A stretch of DNA of 64,000 nucleotides, from the NCBI GenBank assembly GCA_034509925.1, contig CM067534.1, positions 6,598,001 to 6,662,000 on the forward strand. Reading direction: 5' to 3'. Positions 24,510 through 36,830 of this stretch are shown one piece after another. A program made the translations under genes and the position numbers. Source of the stretch: Hirudinaria manillensis (taxonomy: Eukaryota; Annelida; Clitellata; Hirudinida; Hirudinidae). Under the pieces are notes generated by a model. The model saw only the letters and a program-made list of their open reading frames with translations. It was not told where the DNA came from and did not search any database. Each line of letters starts with the position of its first letter. Position 1 is the first letter of the stretch.

Positions 24510-26349
24510 TTAAAATTTATCAGCTTGCAGGCTATGTAGTTTCTTGGCTACTCTATGTATATAGTGATGTGCAAAATGGTGAAGTCTTGTGCATGACTTT
24601 GAGGAATTTTCCTGCTGACCTCCATTCCATTTCCTGTAGTGATGGAGTAGGCCTACATGCTCTTTCACTGGAACTTGCCAACTGGCATGCGGTGAGAGAA
24701 ACGTGTGCACTTGGTGAACTGCAACTGTTTCAACCACTTGAGTCCATACTATATATTTTGACCTGATGTACCAGTTGTATGACTCACTCTCGCACCCTGT
24801 GACCAGCACTGAATTCATTTTGAGTTTCAGGACTGATTTGACGTCATTCTTTGTCAAGTTATGACTTCTTTGAAGGCTGTTTATTTCGGATTTGTTTACA
24901 GTTCTGAAATGGTTCCTTTTCCACTGTAATGGAAAGAAAATGTTTCGAATGAGGAAGGAACTTGGAAAGATTTCTGAGGCTCCGACCTTCCGAATGAACA
25001 CGAGATCTGCCTCTGCCTCAACTGTGGCATGTCTGATCATATCAAACCATGAGTTGTGCATCTGTGGGACAATGAGCTCATCGAGGTCAGAGAAAACAAC
25101 AAATTTGGACTTGAACATGTTCCTATAGAGACAGTCATTCAAGGAGACCAGCTGAGCAAAATAATGAATCTCCACCTCCACAGTTGGATCTGAAGGATTA
25201 GTGTCAACATTCACTGGGACATCCCATTCCAGCACTTCTGCCAATCCTTCAGATGAATAGCTTTCTAAGACTTTTGAGACGAGTGGCCCAACAGAATAAT
25301 CATAAAATGTAAAATGATCTGCTCCAAAGAGTTTGTTTATTTCTACCATCTCTATCAGCTGCACGGCATTGTTGAACTGAAAACTGAATGGAGTAACACA
25401 CACTGTGAAATTATGAGTCATCTTGCTTCTTTGCTTTGTGACAACTTTCAGGAAGTGGTGCTGCCTCTTGCATTTGTGTATTGACAGCGATACAGCCTCA
25501 GGTAAGTCACTCCTTGAAAGTACGCAATGGTAGATGGAGGCTGCATAGCTAGAAATTAGATATGAATTTGTCATTGAAACTTCCTACCTAAAGCACTAAA
25601 AATTGTGTACATAAATTTAAAAATTAGATTAAGAATCAAAACATGTGAAATCACCAGATAAAGCCAATGATCTAACAACAGCATTAATGGCAAACAAATA
25701 TAATATGACAAGCAACCAATTTGAAACAAATATTTGTGCTTATGCAGTGGATCAAAATGTCCCAATTAACCTTAACTTACATTCTGCCATGGGTCTCTGG
25801 AATGACTTCATAGCTTGCGACCATCACGTCGGGTCTGTCTCTTCCTGCAAACCATACGTAGCAGTACTTTAGGCCAGACACATAGTTGGCATCTAAGGTC
25901 ACCCCACTGGACATTCCAAAGATTTTTATGGAAGGTGGATCGTGCCGAGTGTCGTGGTAAGCCGAGTATACATAAGTTTCGTTGTATTTTCCGTCATCTA
26001 TGAATCTCCAGTGATCCTTGGTGCGTTGGGTCTCATCAGGTTTCCCAAGGTACTCATCACAAGCTATTAGCTCTGGTTTTCTTTCATTTTTCATTGGAAA
26101 TTTAAGCATTTCATCTAATCTATAAAAATCACCAGGAGCATAAGAAAATCTGGATCTATGAAATTTGTTTAAGTGAAACTTGGGCAAGGCCTTGGTATGG
26201 TTATAACCAATTGTAAGTTTGGAAGAGCTTGTCCTAGCACACCAAAGACTGATAAGAAGGCCATTCACTGAAAGCAGCAGAAAAAGCATGATAACTAGTA
26301 GTGCCACCCTATATCCAGATACAGAGCATTTCTTTCTTTTGGTCAGCAT
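24510..26349 (-). CDS. Glycosyltransferase family 92 type II membrane protein
   Basis: Two exons, 26349-25781 and 25548-24510, encode about 535 residues. GT92 enzymes (for example the C. elegans GALT-1 galactosyltransferase) work in the Golgi lumen on N-glycan core fucose. Seen: a short basic cytosolic tail (MLTKRKK), one signal anchor at about residues 14-36, a serine-rich stem, CYVWFAGRDRP, then EMVEINKLFGADHFTFYDYS, and the metal-binding acidic motif SDLDELIVP around residue 344. The C-terminal HHYRKWNGG resembles the family ending. The acceptor and sugar donor cannot be assigned. A single phase-2 intron splits the coding sequence. Confidence 0.88.
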
Positions 26350-28257
26350 TTTATAGCATGTTAAATTATAATTTTCAAATCATATCACTTGAAGACTAAG
26401 ACATAAGGTCATATTATGTAGTGCAAAATTAGGTTAAATTTAACTCGAATAAATCTCTTCGATGAAATAATGCTTGAAGCCACATCTGTTATCACTGTCA
26501 TGCAATACCGCTTAACTATCATTTATAATAAATGCTAATTAACTCGCATAGGTAATTCTCTCATTACATACAACACTCATAACTCGCAACTGCTAATATT
26601 TATGTTTATATCGATTATTTAAAAGTTAATCAGATTAAAAGATTAGCGAATGCATCAACAAATAAGCAAAATTAGCATCATCAGAACGCCTACAAAATAA
26701 AACGTATTCGTAAAAATATAAAAATTCTGATGGACTATTTAGAATCAAATAAATTTATACATATCAATCAACTAAGCCATACCAAGATATCGATATCGTG
26801 AATTTTAAATACACTCAAATTAACCCAAACCTAAAAAAAAACCACTACCCCTGATGCTTGAAATGGTATATGAGTCATGACAGGTATCGACTTGACTTTC
26901 TATCTAACTCTATCTAAACTTGCATACGTATTATGGCCATACCATTGAGATTTAAATTGAGTTTATTATTATCATCTCGCATTTTTGCATGGCCTAGGTC
27001 ACTGGAAAGGTCATTTTGCATGAGAATAGCAATTTAAAAAGCCATGCTTAACTGCTTAAGGAATAAATTCCTGTGCTATGATGTCACTCGTGCAGAGCAA
27101 AGGGTAACAGGGATGCATCCCACAACAGTGATAAAGACCATCTATTGCAGTGAATCTTTATATGTAACACCGAAGTAGCTAGCAACATATAAAGTCAGTT
27201 GAAAACAAAGGGTCAGAGAATCACAAATCACTTTTCTATGTAACCAACTGCCCTTCACAGTGTGTTGAGCCCTTGATCTTGATGTATTTTGAAAATAAGC
27301 AATGATCAGAAGAATTTCTATGGGCAACTATTATCATCCTCAAGACACAAATGGAAACAAGAGACAGTGGGTGGTGAGAATATTTTTCTCTCTAAAAAAA
27401 AATGCAAATGAAAACAAATGAAAAAATGATCACGATCAAACCCTTCGCAACAATTCCAACAAAAATTCTTTGGAATTATGGATAATTCAACAACATCAAG
27501 TTGCAATGGCTAAATATGTTGATACAAATCAATTAGTAAAGTTCCAAAACAAATTCTGTCAAATCCTGAGATTATACACCAACTTAGACTGGCCAAAAGA
27601 GAAATAACCCTTAAATCATGGGACATTGTTTTTGACAAATATCAGACACTCAGAAACTTCCAAGAAATTAAGCAGCCAGAACTCAGTGGTTATTAGAAAA
27701 CAACACTGGTCGTTAATATGTAACTATTAGTACAAAACAGTTTGTTAATGCCACAAAAAAGTGACTTATTTATATTGCAAATGGAATTGCAAGCAATGGA
27801 ATGCAAAGCCAGCATTAATGTGAAATTATTGACATAAAACATGTAGTTGAAGTGTCACAAACATGGCAATTGTATTTGCAGTTATTGAAACAAAACATGT
27901 AATGTATACCACAAATTGTGACTTATTTCAATCAATGAGAAATCCAAAGTGAAACTGTCACAAAACTGGCTATTGATATGAAGTTATTAACGCCATAAAA
28001 ATGGCTTACTTGACATCAGACATTTACTACAGTTCAGCACGGTAACAACCTTAAGAAAAACTTTTACAAGAATTTTTACCTACAAGAATTTCAATAGAAA
28101 CTCGGAAAATAGTATCAAAGCGAACCATGAAATGTTCAGATCAATACCAATGTCTTTCAATTTCCTGGTAAAGGCCACATCTAAAGGTCACTTCGTTCCT
28201 CGTCCAAGGCAGGTCCGAAAATCGAGGCTGTATCTTGTCTGGGAAAGTCGACGGAAT
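26350..28257. other. Intergenic, AT-rich, nothing recognised
   Basis: It carries the GT92 promoter on its left side. The rest is AT-rich with short meaningless frames. I see no repeat, RNA gene or coding exon that I can support. Confidence 0.4.
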
Positions 28258-28533
28258 TTATCTTCTTCTGCGTTGACGCCTTCTCCTGTTCCTCCTTCTC
28301 TGGCTTCTCCTCCTGTTCCTCCTCGCCCTTGTCATTCGACGTCGTTGTCTTCCGACGTGTCGGCGACCATTGTTTCTGCGGCTCCTCCTGTGGTATTTGA
28401 GGCGAGGGCAAGGATGGCCTTTTAGGACGATGAAATGGCCACTGCAAAAACGACAATGGTGCTTCCTCCTAACATGCCTTTGGAGCATCGAATGGTTCTG
28501 AAAATATGCACCACAATAGCCGCAATCGACCAT
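28258..28533 (-). CDS. Possible one-exon C2H2 zinc-finger ORF
   Basis: 91 codons from an ATG that follows an in-frame stop. Residues 4-24 fit a C2H2 finger exactly: C-x2-C-x12-H-x4-H (CGYCGAYF...LQRHVRRKHH). A second C-x2-C (CRFC) follows at once but lacks a clear histidine pair. The tail is almost all arginine, which is unusual. The +1 frame over the same bases is open and rich in Glu and Lys, like an ordinary disordered tail, so a frameshift or splice may switch frames. No neighbour exon was found. I do not recognise the gene and it may be a remnant. Confidence 0.35.
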   Translation of the reverse strand: MVDCGYCGAYFQNHSMLQRHVRRKHHCRFCSGHFIVLKGHPCPRLKYHRRSRRNNGRRHVGRQRRRMTRARRNRRRSQRRRNRRRRQRRRR

Positions 28534-29417
28534 TTTCCACTCTTAATTACAATGCAGACCAGCACGCAAACAAATCTGCGTCAACTCAACGACATCTTCC
28601 GCCCAAAACTAATGAATTGATTCCAAAGAACATTTGATAGCTTTGCGCTATTCGTTGCACATTCTAGAGAAATATTAAAAGTGTTTGCTTTGTTATAATA
28701 GATTTAATTAAGTTACTAACATTTTTTTTAACAATCTAAAACTGTTTCAATCAAGTTTCACTGCCTTAATTGGAAATCACGCTCGATGTAATTATTTATT
28801 ATTACCTCATAATGTAATTGAGTTAATTGATAATCTGAAGTGCGAAGTGCATTGGTTAAATATCTGTGTTCAGATATCCTTGAAAATCGAAATTTGGTGC
28901 ATAAAAATTCTGTAATAGTTAAAAATTTACTTCTACCATGAATAATTAATTGCATTAAATAAACAACCAATAAGCCATGATTTGATGTTTTCTTCACTTA
29001 TGAGCTGCATTGGGTTGTCAGTCGCGAGTTTTGGTGTAAAAATTAAAATGGTCATTACGTAGAATCGTTGTCTGCTGGTCTTAGGGAGAATTGGAATTTT
29101 TGAGGATAAATTCAACTTCCTTAGAGATCTCAAAATGAAACACTGGATGACAACTAATGCAATTTAAATTAATTTTAATGTGCGGTCGCCAACTTAAACA
29201 CTGTTGACCCCACGAAAAAGCAGTTGGATACCCATTCTTTCGAATAAAATTTTCAAACTGATATTCGATTATGAAATTTTATTAAATTATTTTAAAAGAC
29301 GTGAAATTCATAATCATCCAAATAAAGTGTCGATTTGTAAAGTACTAAGGTATCTATGCAGGATTTGATTTAGGATATTTTTCAAAAACTAACTTTTAAG
29401 ACAGAAATTTCACGAAA
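28534..29417. other. Intergenic, upstream region of copy A
   Basis: No coding exon seen. Part of this region (around 29190) resembles, in inverted orientation, sequence upstream of copy B around 54775 (a GGTCGCC and ACACTG/GTTGAC context), so the duplication may extend into the 5' flank. Confidence 0.4.
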
Positions 29418-32406
29418 ATGGTCCAGAAAAAGAAACAACTTCAGAACAAACAATCGTGTATGTGGATAGCTGCTATTCAATTATATATCTTCAAATGAGA
29501 TTAAGAACTTTTATTTTCTAGTCTCAAGCAGATTTATCAGAGAATTGAAGGAACTTTTAGAAGAACATGAAACATATTTGTCGGTAAGAATCGACTGTGA
29601 TTTAATAATGCCTTCAATTCTACAGCCTGATAATTGTAAAGGCATTTTATTTTACTTGTTTTAGATTGATGAAAAAAGTTTTAGAAGATTCCGAAAAATC
29701 TCAGCCGAACTAAGGTTGTTTTGAAATTATTCCGACGCCCAATCACATAATTTTTCTTTGATATGCTTATCAAATCAATTATTCTCAGAATATCAACATA
29801 ATATTAATTATCACATCTAAGCAACGTCTACGTTATATTCTTAATAATGTCATTTCGCTGATAATCTCACCTTCTTTACAGTGCCATCTTACCGGACTTG
29901 AGCGACACGTCGATCTGTTCAATTGACGATATATTATATCCAGGCGAAAGCATTCCTGCTGCGAATCCAGGTTTGTGTGAGGCCTCCTCAAATGAATTAT
30001 AAATTTATTTAAAGGTCATTTATTTCAACAGGTAAAGGCAAAACAAAATCCTTCAAGAACACTGCCTTATTAGCTACGTATTGCTTTCCGTTATACCACA
30101 AGTTACTTGACAAACTTCGGGTAACTAATTATAAAATTGATTGCACGATATATTTAGTTTTAAATATTTCAAACAATATATAGAATCAACGACCACGCAT
30201 TCGTATTTTGGATCAAACGTACCTGCAATTGTTGGAAAACACAACTGGAGATTTATTGAATTCGGAAGAAAAGTTTGATTCTGCGTAAGGAGCCAGAATT
30301 TATTTACAGCCTTAAGGATTATTTCATAGACACATTTATTCAATAGACATTTTCCTAACGTTCCATTTTTTTTTACTTAATTTAATATCTATTTGTCTAG
30401 GTATAATCACAATTTGGAAACAAGAGACCAGATAAAATTATGCCTTTCATTAAAATTCCTGAAGGTTTGTCTTGATAAGGACGTGAGAATAATCAATGAG
30501 CTACGAAGTAAAGTCTATGTTTATTCCATAATTTAGTATTACAATAAAACTAATGATTAAAAACCTTAGTTACAGATGTTTTCTTACGTTTATCAAAACT
30601 GCAAAAAATTCCTCAAGCTAAAGATCCGCAGCAAAGGAGGCTTTGTAATTGGCTTGCTCAGCAATGTAAGATGACTCTGATATTAACAATGAAATTAAAT
30701 ATGTAATATTATTTTACAATTTACTAATTGGTAATGCATGACGCAATAACATATTAACGTTGTTAAGTACAAATTATTAGATATAGACGACCATCATGTA
30801 GATAATCATACCTTATATACAATTATACATGTTTTCCAGGCACTTCGATAATCTCAAAAATAGACCCGAAATCCTTTCACCTTAATTCAGATGTAATGAC
30901 ATGTTACGAAGTTTGCAATTCCTTGAAAGAGGTTATTAGTTTGCTATTTTCTTGAAAAGCATTTAGGGATTAATCGAAACGAATATTTCATCGAAAGGGT
31001 CTAAAAAAATGTGCGAATGTCTTTAATTTACTTTCAAATTCATTCTTTTTAGGAAGACCTTGACGAGAATTTTATAAATCTGTTGATGAGGACAACCAGT
31101 GACGGAAATTTCATATTAAATCTTCTTGATTCTTTGTACATATTCTTTAAGTCAGCAAAAGACAAAAATGCAAAACTCAAGCGCTTGGAGGATTTTCTGA
31201 AAGGCACATATTTAGTAAGTAATATTATGAAATACCGAAATCGTAAATTTATTGACCCTGATGTCTCAACATAATTTTATTGTTTGATCTATTTCCTTCA
31301 TTTTATAGAGTGTTAAAGAAGATGACGGATCCGAAGATCTGAGCGAACGTTTTGTATCGAAGATAATTTCAGTTTTAGAGACTATTGATTACAGACTTAT
31401 GTATTTATCCTGTGTAAGTATTTTTAAGCTTTTTTCTGTTGAACTAAACTTTTCGTTAATATAATTAAATGTTGTTATCACTTCAGACCTCCTTTACAGA
31501 TGAGTGCGTCGTGCGTGGCATTGAAAAATATCACAAACATATAATAAAACCATATTTGTCGGAGGATCCTAACAATGATCCAGGCGATCGATATTATGCC
31601 CAGATATATGAAACCGGCCTATTTTCGGAGGTCGATTATATAGATTTTAAATACGAGCGAGATTATACCATCGAAAAATTCCTTTGTTACGATGAGTTTA
31701 TGAGAGATTTGGAATTGATATCAATCATCCGCACCGCACATTCGATGCACGAGAGAATTTTTAAAGTTCGTAAGATTATGAAATCATTAAAACTCATTTA
31801 ATTTGACATTAAAAAAATGATACCAGTAATTTCACGAGTACATTATAAATCATTATGTTTGTCTTTATGCTGAAATATCACCGTAGCATCTTATCATTAT
31901 AGAAAAAAATTGATGAAGCGGTAATTTTCAGAAGAGCCGATATGTATGTTAGAGATGCGATTAGTTGTAAGTTTGGTCAGACAGCTTCGTGCCATTGTTC
32001 GACGATATGGTTTTATGAAGTCATCGTAAAAGAATGGTAGGAAGACTTTTATTTTATTTACTCCTTCAGTTAGATTAATGAATGCTTAAATTATTTATTA
32101 ATACTATATCATTGATTTATAATTTGCGAATGAATTTCTGCAGTCCTTTTTTGGTATTACCTGATGAGTTCATACACATGAAACAAGATGTAATAAAATT
32201 GCTCAACAAAGGCGCACTTGATATTGTGAGTGTTATAAGGATATTATTATTTTAAGGAATATTTGTTGCGGATTTCTCAGATCATTACATCGGTTATATC
32301 AATATTAATCATTGACAAATTATTTTCACAGGCAAAAATGGAATCTCTATATTTTGTCGTAAATAGTCTTGTTAGCGTGAAAAGTGGACGTTATGTTGAC
32401 GACTAA
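29418..32406 (+). CDS. Unrecognised 518-residue protein, copy A of inverted gene pair
   Basis: Fifteen exons join in frame: 29418-29457, 29522-29583, 29665-29714, 29882-29970, 30032-30120, 30184-30284, 30401-30507, 30576-30665, 30840-30931, 31053-31214, 31309-31413, 31487-31765, 31903-32036, 32144-32225, 32332-32406. I do not recognise the protein. It looks soluble and helical, with no signal peptide, membrane segment, clear repeat or catalytic motif. Recognisable stretches are FIRELKELLEE, YHKLLDKLR, LCNWLAQQC, NLLDSLYIFFKSAKDK, and the long exon 12 with GIEKYHKHIIKPYLSEDP and RYYAQIYETGLFSE. The ATG was chosen because the small first exon has a GTATGT donor in phase 1, conserved in copy B. 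AATAAA follows at 32452. The matching gene at 51139-54501 supports every exon. Confidence 0.75.
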
Positions 32407-32457
32407 GGTATGCAGTCACAGTTAAACGAACGCCGGGAGCTTATTTGTGAAAATAAA
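29418..32457 (+). repeat. Left arm of ~3 kb inverted segmental duplication
   Basis: Copy A from start codon to poly(A) signal matches copy B in reverse orientation in exons, introns and part of the 3' flank, for example GGCATTTTATTTTACTTG in intron 2. Intron conservation at base level means the duplication is recent or kept alike by gene conversion. Confidence 0.85.
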
Positions 32458-32800
32458 TGTGAAATTTAAATGAATCACATTTTTACGAATCACTGAGTTA
32501 CTTCATGTCGATAAGGTCGATTATTGTTATTTATTTCACGAACAGAAAGGCCCTTGATGCTAATTTGGAACATTAACCCAATAATGATCCCGCATCCATG
32601 CAATGCTCAAATTGATTTACTTCAGGTTTATGCTCTTACATTACAAACTGTAGCATTTGATAGCAGACCTCATTGCAGCAAATCAATGTTATTTTATTTG
32701 AGGACAGACCCTGTAGAGAAATCTTCCCAAACATTCAACATGATTTTCCAATGAGAAAATGCAGCAATGATCCAACATAAATAGTAAATAGATGAAGCTC
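32407..32800. other. 3' region between convergent copy A and BCS1L
   Basis: It begins with the copy A 3' UTR, including the poly(A) signal at 32452. GGGAGCTTATTTG and nearby bases here are shared with the 3' flank of copy B. The rest is the BCS1L 3' side, with nothing else recognised. Confidence 0.5.
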
Positions 32801-34598
32801 TTATGATTGGTTTATCAATTCTACTTTCCTAATTGCCTCTTCTGGGTCATTCTTGTGGAACATGAAATGGCCTTGAACCCCAGCAGGACTCAGGGATTTT
32901 CCAGGATTGAGTTTTCTTGCCATATTAACAAACAGCTGAGCTTGTTCCAAAGAGCATTGGGGATAAAATCTCGAGAACATGTTTTGTAGCTGGTAGTCTG
33001 AGCAGTGGTCAATCTTTATAGTCATATCGACTCTTCCTGGCCTCACTAAGGCTGTATCTAGCCTGTGAAGGAAAAGTGACAAAAGCATACAGTAAAGTCA
33101 AGGGAATAACAATAAGTGACTGCATTTATCTTGATAACAACATGACTTCAAGTCAAAGAAGTAACAATTAACACTAGTGGCAAACCTTTCTGGGTAGTTG
33201 GTGGTCATAAAAACTATCCTGCCTTCGGAAGGGGTTACGCCGTCTAGAGCATTCAAAAGTCCACTGAACGTCAAGGTACCCATTCCCTCAAAGGCCTTTG
33301 GATCTTTTTAACATCAATTAAGACTAATGCAATAACTAATTGCAGCAAACAAACAATCAAAACTTTTGTCAAAAGGAAAGATAAGTAAGGTAAGTTTTTA
33401 AAATATAAGATATTACAAGAATCATAAATTTGCATCTTAATAAATTTCATTAGTTTGGTCTTACTTTCCTTTGTGAGGTTTCGACTTTTAAATGCAGCAT
33501 CAATGTCTTCCAAGAGTATGATTGTCTGTTGTGGAGCGACACTCATAAGGTGAATGAGTCGATCATCAGACAATCCCATCTGGTTCAGACTCAATAAACA
33601 TATTCCATATCCCAATTCACCTTGAAAAATGAATTATATAATAGTCAGTTTTAGGAGTTCTGCATCAAATTTTAAGAACTTTAATCCACAAATGAAATAT
33701 GAGAATTTATAAAAACAGCTCTACTCACAAGCAAATCCTAAAATTACATAGCAGAAGTACCCCACCTGTATTCACTCACCAGCAAGAGCAGTGATGAAAC
33801 TGCTCTTTCCACACCCAGGTGGACCGTGAAGCAAGTAACCCCTCCGGTAAGGTATTCCTCTCTCCCCATACCAGCCCGAGCTCTTGCAAAATTCTTTAAC
33901 GTCACTCAATGCCATTTCAGAAATGCCTTTGTCCAAAATAACCGAAGAGACTGGTCTTTTCTTCATGGGTTGGCCGAAGGGTCTCCACTCACCCGCTGCA
34001 GGAATGTACATTATTGTTTTGCCCTCCTGCATCTGCAATGCAACTTCCCTGGCATTTGTGAGGATGTTGGCAAATAACTGCTGCTTCTTTCCAAATGCTG
34101 TCAGCTTGACAGATTCAAATGGAGCTCCAGTTTGCATATTTGTCATCTGCATAGTGGTAAACATCATTGTTTAATAATTTGTAGAATTGCATTCTTTAAG
34201 CTAAATCCATAAGTTTTACACCATTCTATGACATATACCTGATTTTCCCTATTGCGTTCCACTTGAATCCAGGTTCCATTATATTTGAAATGGTGTCGTC
34301 CCGGACCAGGGACAAAATGAAATTGCGTCTCAATCTGACCCTGAGTAGTCTGCTGAAAGGATGTGTTTACGCTGATGTGTTGGGTAATACGACCTTTGTC
34401 GTTGAGCCATTGAAGAAGCCACGGATAACTCTTGTCGCGGCTGGTTACTTCTAAAGATGTCATATAATATCGTCTGAACAGCACCAATCCATGCTGTGAA
34501 CCTCGCCTAAGAATTGCTAGTAGTGTACCTACACCGACAAGGCCAAAACCTGCTCCGAAGAACTGATTGTCCTTAAGTGATGCAAGGAACTCAGCCAT
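32801..34598 (-). CDS. BCS1L: Mitochondrial chaperone BCS1 (AAA ATPase)
   Basis: Exons 34598-34239, 34146-33780, 33620-33465, 33303-33186 and 33062-32801 encode 420 residues (human 419). BCS1 moves the folded Rieske iron-sulfur protein across the inner membrane into complex III. Seen: a short N-terminus with one hydrophobic segment (about residues 14-30), the BCS1-specific domain ([29 protein letters not shown]), Walker A GPPGCGKS at about 228-235, Walker [13 protein letters not shown], sensor LLNALDGV...[13 protein letters not shown], and arginine finger LVRPGRVD. No presequence is visible, as is usual for BCS1, which uses an internal signal. Shares its upstream region with MED18. Confidence 0.97.
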
Positions 34599-34933
34599 AA
34601 AAAGTTACCGAACAAGTTAATTATGCAATATAAGCGTCAATCTTTTAAGAGGGAGAGGAATACAAGATCGCTTGGACTGAAAAAGTCACGCCGACCACAA
34701 ATGATTAAAACGAGACGGGATTAACAGTAAAATTACTATCACCACAAACTGATATTTGCTAAAATCTTTTTTTTAAATATTTAAGTTGTTATTACCATTT
34801 CTAAAATTACGTTATGTGTAAGTATTTTGCTCAGCAAATGTAAAATATTTGCTTAACATTTAGTTGTTTACATGTTTCTACGAAAACATGCCGGGATAAA
34901 AAGAATTGCCAAACGTTCGTTCGGATTTGTAAT
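34599..34933. promoter_or_regulatory. Divergent promoter region, BCS1L / MED18
   Basis: 335 bases between two start codons pointing away from each other. No TATA box close to either gene that I would trust. A layout-based call. Confidence 0.55.
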
Positions 34934-36386
34934 ATGTCTTCTGAAGTGGCTAAAGTTGGCCAAGGGCCAAAAATTGAATATTTCCTCCAAGGAAGTATTC
35001 TTGAGAATCACAGGGAACTACTACTCAATCGTCTAAAAGGCTTGTGCGATATGGCTGAGAGCCCTCCAGAAAAGTTCAATGACCATGAGATGGTGTTTTC
35101 TTTACGTAGGTTTTTTGGTTATAAAAAACGTTATGCAGAGGAATGTAATATTGTTTGATTAAGCTAAAATGAATACAATTGCTATTAATAATATTCATGG
35201 AAGACTAATTAAGATGTTAAGTTTTTTATTTAAAATTAAATATTTCAGGGGGTCCTCCACCAACAACTCCTGTCGTTTTAAATGTTAGACATGCTTTAGA
35301 CCATCCTGACGAACCATGGTAGGAATCTCTTGTCCCATTTCTTTCATGGAATTTGATAATTACTACATTTGTAGGCACATAAAATGTGTTGGTACGTTTG
35401 ATTCTGGAGATGCTGCTCGTCCAACAATGACACGCAACATCGTTGAAGTGGGAGTAACGTCAAACATCACACAATTTCTATCAGAGATGGGATTCGTGTA
35501 GGCCATTTGCTTATTGACTTCTCATGTTAATATGTTAAGCATTTGTTTTGATAAAATTTTAAGTTGTTAAAAATACTCTTAAAATAACAGAATTATATTA
35601 ATTATGGTGAATAGCTATCATATCTTGCACTATTTTTGACTGCTTATACTCTGTTGGCTGAAGTTTTTTCTAAATTGATTTATTTAAATAAGATTAGATG
35701 AGAGATTATTTACCTTTTTTGCATAGGATGGACTTTGAATATGTTGCCAGAGGTTATGTTTTCAGGAAGGGTTGGCTAAAGACAACAGTATCCAAACTGA
35801 ATAAGGTTACTACATGTTATCTTGCTCAAAAAATAATCTCACCATCCATGAATGTCAAAATTGAACCCTATTTTGCTTAGTAACATAAAATGTTATCACA
35901 ATCTATATATTGACCAATACATCACCATCACCTGTGTCTAAAAATCTTAATAATAAAAGTGGAACACTGATGAGCATGAGGCAAGTCGAAAATCAACCAT
36001 GGCAAGTCTTGGAAAGGAAGAGTGACTTACTCCATCTTAATTGATCGCAGGTCATCAGTCCTGGAAACATGGAACATTTGGAGCCACAGTCAAACTTCCA
36101 TCTCGTCGAGTTGAGTGTCACTGCTAGCCAATCCCAGGACAAAGTGGCAGATGACATAAAGAATTTTGCAGAGCAGCTGAAACCGTAAGTCATGCTTTTG
36201 AAACTTGACATCATCCAAGGGTTACAATTCTTTTCAAATAATTTATAGCTCTAAACGAACTCCCAGTGATACAATGTACCATCAGCAGAAAATACACATA
36301 ATCAATTCATACTCATCCTAAAACTGAATTTTATTTGCAGTCTCGTGGTTCTAGAAAAGCTCGATTACAGAAGACTACCTCAATGA
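34934..36386 (+). CDS. MED18: Mediator of RNA polymerase II transcription subunit 18
   Basis: Exons 34934-35105, 35249-35318, 35375-35497, 35727-35805, 36051-36184 and 36341-36386 give 207 residues (human 208). MED18 is part of the Mediator head module and works with MED20. Seen in order: IEYFLQGSILENHRELLLNR, LKGLCDMAE, DHEMVFSL, RNIVEVGVTSNITQFLSEMG, MDFEYVARGYVFRKGWLKT, and the C-terminus KNFAEQLKPLVVLEKLDYRR, which parallels human FAEQLKPLVHLEKIDPKR. All phases agree. Convergent with the SR-factor gene. Confidence 0.96.
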
Positions 36387-36830
36387 CAAAAACTTATTTA
36401 CTAACCAAACATTTTTGATTTTTTTGGAATTGGTTAAAAAGAAAACACCGGGTACAAACAGCTTGTCATATTGCGGGTGCTCGGGTAGAATGCGGCACCA
36501 ACGTCCCACAAGCATTAATCTCAGAAATTCTAAAATGTGAGCAGCTATGGCAAACATGCAACCATGCCAAACAATTTTATCAGGCGGTATTGCTCTCAAA
36601 CCCAGATGAAGGTGATCTTCTCATTTTGACAAGAGTGGATTGCACCAACTAAGCAGGGCATTTGAAGACCAATATGATTGCATGACAAGAGGTGACAAGG
36701 ACCCTTAGTTACTTTTAATAAGTCAAACTGCTCAAAGAAATCCCCATAAAATCTGGGACAGGATAATAAAAAAATAGCCATAAAAGTTCCAGCTAATTCA
36801 GTCATTTCTCGCTCGCAATGATTGCAGAAG
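36387..36830. other. 3' region between convergent MED18 and SR factor
   Basis: It should contain both 3' UTRs. The minus-strand open frames here show no family motif and are read as chance. Confidence 0.45.

Noticed and set aside
29461-29520. Stop codons early in copy A read as pseudogene damage
   Set aside because: They fall in a 64-base intron with GTATGT donor and TTTTCTAG acceptor. Copy B has a matching 65-base intron, and both copies stay open once spliced.
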